Assembly (NCBI GenBank): GCA_943737045.1 | Contig: CALSFV010000487.1 | Coordinates: 1-64,000 of the forward strand | Origin: Parapristionchus giblindavisi | Taxonomy: Eukaryota > Nematoda > Chromadorea > Rhabditida > Diplogasteridae | Direction of reading: 5' to 3' | DNA: 64,000 nt | Part shown: positions 58,549 through 64,000 of the stretch, in pieces | How the letters are laid out: each line of letters starts with the position of its first letter | Position numbering within the stretch: the first letter of the stretch is position 1 | Made by a program: the position numbers and the translations under genes | Notes under the pieces: generated by a model | Database searches by the model: none | The model's input: the letters and a program-made list of their open reading frames with translations, nothing else | What the model was told of the DNA's origin: nothing

Positions 58549-59993
58549 TCAATAGAAACTAGGAGGGGCAAATTCATCATCTCTGTCTTCTCTACGAGAA
58601 CGAACCTGCAATTATTAATATATTTATAAAGTATAAGATAATAAGAGTATAAACAACAATTAATATTATAAATAATATAATATAATATAATAATAATATA
58701 AAGTACCCAATTGTTGACGGTCCCTTTTCCTCTATCCCATTCTCTTTCCTTCTTTGGTAATGGTTTATCTTCTACTTTTGGAGGTTCAGGTAATGGAATG
58801 GATGCAATCACTGGATCAATAATAGGCTCTGGTTCTGGTTCAGGTACTGTAATACAATCGTTCAATAAATATCTAAAAAAAAGAAAGAATAAAGATAACT
58901 TACATGGTGGCAAGCCGAGTTTCTCTCGTAATGCTTTCTCTTTAGCTCTTCTAGCTTCTTCTCTCTTCTCTGATAAAGACTTAGTCTTCTCTCTGAATCA
59001 ATCAATAACTTCAAATGATATAAATCAATAAATTCATACCTTGCTTTACCAGTCTGATCAGTCATCTTGAGTAGATCACTGATTTGTTGTTGTCTTTTCT
59101 CTTCATCTCTTGAGAATGTCACGTGTGATGCACCATACATACGAGGTTCTCAATATCAATCGATAATGTAATATAATCAATCAAAGAGAGCTACTAATAT
59201 GACCATTCTAATTTCACATCATTTGTGACTAAAAGAATAAAAGAAAGGGGGGGGGGGTTCACAGGTCCGTCTGGATATGGAAATCGACAAACAAAGTAAG
59301 ATTTACCTTCATTAGGAACGAAATGAACAGCATCTGCTTCCTTCGCTGTTTCTTCTTCACGTCGTTTTCGTTCTCTTTCTTCTGCTTTCTCACGTTCCAA
59401 ATCTCTTTTCTTAGCATTGAAATCAACAAGTCCTTCTCCAATATCTTCATCTACCGAGATACCAGATTCTTGTAATTTGTCGTACATTTCTGCTTTCTCT
59501 TTTAATCGACGATTACATAGTTCAACCTGAAATGAATGAACATCATCATGAAGCAATACGAACAAAAGGGAAGAGATATACAGTTAGTAAGAGAGTTTCA
59601 TTGTGAGAGAATATATTCTAACCTGGGCAGCAGCTTCTATCCGTAATGCCTCTTCATGAGCTGAGATCCTCGCTCTTCTCTCACTTGCTTCTGTCTTCAA
59701 ACGTGATTTCTCATCGTTTTTAATGTAGAGAACTCCCTGGAAGATTTCGAAATGATAATATATGTATAATCGAGAAATAATGAAACGTGTGATTGAGATT
59801 GACTAACCTTCTTATCTAGAACCACAGATTTGGTACCAGCAGATGCCTCCTTTCTCTTCTTGAGTAGTTCATTCCTAAGATCCAGAAGTGCAGATCCACC
59901 AGTAACAGTTTTGAGGATCTTCTTAGGTGGTTCATCAATGATGGTATCATCTTCATCATCTTTAGAAGTACCAGCCCGACTCGAATCCATCAT
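58549..59993 (-). CDS. CCDC174-like coiled-coil nuclear protein
   Basis: Start MMDSSRAGTSKDDEDDTIID at 59993. Charged, helical throughout: ALLDLRNELLKKRKEASAGT, KAEMYDKLQESGISVDEDIG, LVDFNAKKRDLEREKAEERE, a MYGASHVTFSRDEEKRQQQI motif, EKTKSLSEKREEARRAKEKA, a Pro/Glu-rich linker, then KEREWDRGKG and the end RDDEFAPPSFY. The LVDF....D, YG.SHV.FS.DEE and WDRGK segments suggest CCDC174, a nuclear protein found with the exon junction complex. The assignment is from pattern memory and should be taken as probable. The peptidase gene follows 157 bp downstream, an operon-like spacing. Confidence 0.6.
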
Positions 59994-61101
59994 ATGACTA
60001 TAGAATTATCAAAAAGTAAACAAAAATAATAATCACGAGAAATTAATTTTGAAGTATTCAGAAATACCGTAGTTAGTTCAATTCGGTCAGTTGATTGTGT
60101 CAGATATTTCACAATACCTTGTTTTGAAATTCAAATTTTGTTTTTATTTCTTTTCAAATTTCATCGTTTTGTGAAGGATATTTGTTTATTTTTTTGTAAG
60201 TTTTCATTAAACCTTCACGTGTCGGAATTTATTAATGCAACGGGTTAATGAGTACACTTCGTATTCTCTAAATTATCTTTTTTAAGATTGCCGAAGGGAG
60301 TTCTTCTCGTTATTTGGATTGTACTTGGTTGCGGATGCACTGTCAGGTTGATCAATGTCACATATTCGCTCTTCATTCTCACTTTTTGTATTCGTTAGCA
60401 TTTCTTCTTTCATCGTAGAGTGAAAGATCCTCTTCATATTGACGATACTAATTAATCACTCCTTTTCGGCTCTTTCTATCTTCTCTTTCACTTCACTCCC
60501 TTTTCTCCCTTGACTTACAAAAACTCGGGCCAGTCAGCTCCATCTACTCTATTTCTTCGCATATTCTTTCTTATATTTGATTTACTAAGGCTATTTGCTT
60601 ATCTGTGGTATCCTTATCTCTACCTATCCCTGGGACATTTAAAAATTGCCACACACGACAGTTTTAGAATACTTTTGAATGGCTTACAAAAGTATAATCG
60701 GTTGAAAGACTCCCGCTCAAAACTTATTAAGCAGTAGCCTTGTTTGTGCTCATGACTGACTCTCTAATGCTCTACCCAGCTATACCTAGTTGTATGAATA
60801 GATGGAGTGATTGTTAAGAGATGAATATGAGTGTGTTAAGGATGAGTCTCTATCTCTATCACTCCCTTACACTTGTATCATCACATTATCAGCTGTTCAC
60901 TCAATACATCGTTTAAGACCTATCAATGTGCCATCATCTATTCTATTTATTCATCTTAAGTATACTGAACATGAGGATACATTATGTGGTTTGTTACAAT
61001 GTAAACTGGAAGAATGTATGAATGAATGGATGGAATAGGTTCTAGCATAGCTTTTAATAGGCGTAATAAATTATGTGATGATGAGTAGAGATAGATAGAG
61101 A
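59994..61101. other. Intergenic, 1.1 kb
   Basis: No gene recognised. Upstream region of the CCDC174-like gene (-), then AT-rich DNA with short CT-rich pieces (60460-60510). Open frames at 60510-60737 and 60811-61038 lack support. Confidence 0.5.
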
Positions 61102-61985
61102 TTATTTAATTCGTTTGTATTTGAATGATAGTCTCTTATGTCCAAATGGATGAGATGGTGTAGATGGTCGAGTTGTATTACTATCCTTCTTCTTTGATTG
61201 AATTGGAGGACCAATAATAGAATGAATTGGATGAGTTGCCAACCAATACTCTTCCAAATATGAACATATCTTATTCGTTGCCTCATCTAAACTTCCATCT
61301 TCTACTACCTTCAATCGATTGATAAATATCAATTAAATCAATAATGATCTACCATATCAAATGTAGAATGAGGGAGAACATTGAGTGTATCAGCTCCAGT
61401 TATATCTGAATTAGGACATCCAGTCTTACGAAGAAGTTTAGCCAAAATCTAAATGATTGATATAGATTGAAAGATAAGATTGAATAGAATGGAATACTTT
61501 TCTATTAGTTATCTTAATAAGAATAGTAATAGGTGCTAGAGGTTGTCTTGATATATCAGATGGAGTTTGTAGAAATGGAGCATTGAGTATAAGGAGAGAC
61601 AAATCATTTGTCATTTGTGTTATCACATTCATCTCTCTTTCATCTCCTCCTTCTGAAATTAATGAATGAAAGATCAATATTAGGATAAGAAGAAGGTTTA
61701 GTTACGGTACTTTAGTATGAAAGGGAAAGTTACATCTTCTATCTGTATGCCTATTCGAGTATCATTTCATCTAAAGTATCATTCCCCGATAAGGATTGAC
61801 TACAGAATTCTATTATCGATTGGATTACTTCTTACAGTATCCTCTGATCAATGATAATGGATTAAATATATGATACCGGATGAGTTGTCAATAGAAGTAG
61901 CTTCAGTATCTTGTCTACTAATTCCTCTTTTATATCGTATAACTTGTCCTATCTGACCAGCTACTTGTTGTCCAGCCACTAACAT
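61102..61985 (-). CDS. Calcium-channel beta-subunit-like protein, C-terminal guanylate-kinase part only
   Basis: Voltage-gated calcium-channel beta subunits bind the alpha1 pore subunit through an SH3-hook-GK core. Exons here read MLVAGQQVAGQIGQVIRYKR, GISRQDTEATSIDNSS, EGGDEREMNVITQMTNDLSL, LILNAPFLQTPSDISRQPLA, PITILIKITNRK, ILAKLLRKTGCPNSDITGAD, TLNVLPHSTFDM and VVEDGSLDEATNKICSYLEE-YWLATHP. The LAPI...IKI, P..FD, V.ED..L..A, LEEYW.ATHP pattern is that of the GK domain's second half in beta subunits. The SH3 domain and the first half of GK are not found in the 2 kb upstream. Either a very short protein, a fragment, or a gene whose 5' exons lie outside the window across long introns. The ATG at 61985 follows an ATTACAG acceptor. 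Confidence 0.65.
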
Positions 61986-63788
61986 TCCTGTAATCTATCA
62001 TATCCGTACTCATAAGACTCAATATGAGATATCTCCATAATCTTGTCTCATTCTCATCTTCATAATGTATATACATAGATTTTTTTGAGAGTGTCTTCAT
62101 CTTCCATCAACATGTCATCTCTTCTCTCTTCTATCTTATGGACCGGAACAGTCTCTCCCTCTCCCTCTCCGTCTTGATCCCCTAGTCTCCTTCCCGTCGT
62201 TATCTCACCTTCTCTTCCTAAGTGTCAACCTTCAAACGATATCTGTGAATTGATCAGATAGATTGTCCATCAGAATAGAAGATAAGAAGAGAAGAAGTTG
62301 TTCTACCAATTAGTCCCTCCCCCTTTATATTCTAATTCTGATGAAGAGATATTGAAATTAAACTATTAGATGAAACTAATAGATGCATATTCTTCTATCG
62401 ACATGATACATATATATAGGATACGATATCAGATTGAGTCATTTGATCATATGTAAGCGACAGTATCTAACTACAACACCCAACCCGATTTAGGCTAAAA
62501 TTACTCAAAAAATGAGTGGGTAGTCAGTCCTTCAACTTGACAATATACAAAGGTTGCACAGGTATGGATTAGATAGATGAGATATGATGATCCATTCATG
62601 ACTATATTCATCTATTGATCAATCTCTCCACTTCATCTCATTATGGAGCAATTCGCACTATTCATCTATCAATCTATTTATTACAACATTGAAAGAGTGA
62701 GTGGAGGATGAATGAATGATCTCTTCTATTCTCTTCCCTCTCTAACTCATTCTTATCATCATTCAATATAATAGGCTAATTGTCGAGAGACGAAAGAAAT
62801 GAAATGAAAACGACCACGATCAAGTCTACCCATCCCTCCCTCTCCCCCCCTCTCTCTCTCTCTCCCTCTCCCTCTATCAAATAATAGATGAAATAGAGAC
62901 CATCTGGGATGAAATTGTAGCTTAGTCGATGCATGATTGGAGAGATACGGTAGGTAGATTATATTGTATACGATATAGTATATTATAGTTTGTATATTTT
63001 GAAAGTGAGGGGATTATATCTAAAAGGGAAAGGGATGCATCTCATCTGTCATATAGATGAACAAGTCTGATTTGTTGAGAAGAGAAAGGTCCCTCTCTCC
63101 CTCCCTCTCCCTCCCTCTCTCTCTCCCTCTCCCTCTTCATCCTTCCGTTCTTCACGGGTAATTTCTCATGATTCATTGAAGTATTCTAATTCAGTTGACA
63201 TAAAGAGGAAGAATAAGATTGAACCTCTCTTATCATCCATCTATATCCTCATTCCTTCTCTCTCTCTATCATTCATTATCAGATTAGTCGCATTATATAC
63301 TCGTGTCTTTTTTCGCCACTTGCGCGCCACTTGTTGCACGGTAGTTCTCCCGCGCGGCGCATGTGCTCACAGGTAGCGCGCAAGTTGCGCCTATGTGACG
63401 CGCAACGGGCGGTGTCGTGACGCGCCACTTGCGATACTGGCTACCCCCCCCTCCGTCCCCTTCATCCTTTACTATTCTTTCTGTAGGAAACAAAATGTTG
63501 CATTTGAACTATTTATTGCACAAATCGACATCAAATAGACAATACCACAGGCGTCGAATCAATACAACAAAAAATGAAGCGTATAGGATGAGGTAGAGGA
63601 AAGAAAGTGAAAGATACAAATACAATGGCAATGAAGACGATAATAAGGCAAAATCAAGTAGTTTCACAATTAAACAAACTAATGGGAATGGAACACAGTT
63701 GGGATTGGGTAGTCCACTCGGATGAAGAGCAATCAATCAATAAATATGTTGAGATGAGATTAATGAATGTATGCAAACAACAGTTAGA
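61986..63788. other. Intergenic or long-intron region, low complexity
   Basis: No coding signal in 1.8 kb. CT-rich runs at about 62150-62175, 62835-62880 and 63085-63140; AT-rich elsewhere; a GC-rich block at 63310-63450. Confidence 0.5.
63310..63450. repeat. GC-rich block with internal inverted motifs
   Basis: In AT-rich surroundings this block has CGCCACTTGCGCGCCACTTG at its left, GCGCGCAAGTTGCGC in the middle and GACGCGCCACTTGCGA at its right. The CCACTTGCG motif occurs in both orientations, so it may fold. No gene is seen. Confidence 0.6.
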
Positions 63789-64000
63789 TTAGGATACAGG
63801 AGCGACTTGAGCATGTGTTGGCTTGGTTTGGCACGTAGAACCACCAATCGAGAGCAGAGAACGGATGGAGGAACGATCCAAGCATCTGTAATCACATGGT
63901 ATTGATCGATCGATTTGTATTATTGAAACGACAGATCTAAACCATACAACAAACACTACTCACATCTACCGTAGCCAAAGTATACGAATCATTCCGCACA
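63789..64000 (-). CDS. Possible C-terminal exons of a gene leaving the window
   Basis: On the - strand, TGCGGAATGATTCGTATACT...GGCTACG (window edge to about 63968) can splice over a 70-bp intron ending in GATTACAG to an exon that stays open to TAA at 63789-63791: CGMIRILWLR joined to CLDRSSIRSLLSIGGSTCQT and KPTHAQVAPVS. Splice sites and frame agree, but the piece is short and matches no family I know. Confidence 0.35.

Noticed and set aside
58711..59031. Gly/Ser-rich + frame
   Set aside because: Antisense of the CCDC174-like exons and its Pro/Glu-rich linker.
1..64000. tRNA, rRNA, CRISPR or viral genes
   Set aside because: Looked for typical patterns on both strands and saw none; a covariance-model scan would be needed to exclude a tRNA with certainty.

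Overview
This is nuclear DNA from a nematode, most likely a free-living rhabditine. It is AT-rich, with genes broken by many introns that are often only 40-60 bp long and have GTAAG-type donors and TTTCAG/TATAG-type acceptors. Many start codons sit just behind an unpaired TTTCAG-like acceptor, as expected for spliced-leader trans-splicing. Almost all genes are conserved eukaryotic housekeeping genes. I cannot name the genus from the sequence alone. No RNA genes, CRISPR arrays or bacterial features were seen.

Layout. 1-1.9 kb: purine-rich low-complexity DNA and a hAT-like MITE. 1.9-4.2 kb (+): LRR-Ig membrane protein. 6.3-12.5 kb (-): HERP (ERAD scaffold), swollen by at least five intronic mobile elements; head to head with it at 12.9-13.9 kb (+) is Derlin-1. 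14.3 kb (+): ribosomal protein S21. 14.7-19.2 kb (-): WDR11. 19.8 kb (+): DAD1; 21.0 kb (+): a bc1-type small subunit; 21.9-24.8 kb (+): spartin; 25.2-27.3 kb (+): ESF2/ABT1. 27.6-29.6 kb (-): double CAP protein; 30.5-33.6 kb (-): eIF2B beta; 34.0 kb (+): methylmalonyl-CoA epimerase; 35.4-40.4 kb (+): kinesin-12; 41-42 kb (-): MBD2/3 without its methyl-binding domain; 42.4-43.4 kb (-): ANP32; 43.8 kb (+): NTF2; 44.7 kb (+): TMEM208; 46.5-49.7 kb (+): SMPD4; 50-51.5 kb (+): XTBD protein; 53.0 and 54.3 kb (+): two paralogous small membrane proteins of unknown family; 55.0-58.4 kb (-): DPP8/9-type peptidase; 58.5-60.0 kb (-): CCDC174-like; 61.1-62.0 kb (-): calcium-channel beta GK fragment; 63.8-64 kb (-): possible 3' end of a gene leaving the window.

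Themes. Endoplasmic reticulum genes recur (HERP, Derlin-1, DAD1, TMEM208, SMPD4), and HERP and Derlin-1, known ERAD partners, share one 494-bp divergent promoter region. Introns and gene gaps carry a rich set of short TIR elements: hAT-like, TA-flanked Tc1/mariner-like foldbacks, a MITE family in two copies, and a palindromic-ended family whose three copies differ by exact 42-bp internal units. The most unusual element is a 2,052-bp foldback in a HERP intron that carries what looks like a captured terminal exon with its own splice acceptor, stop codon and poly(A) signal.
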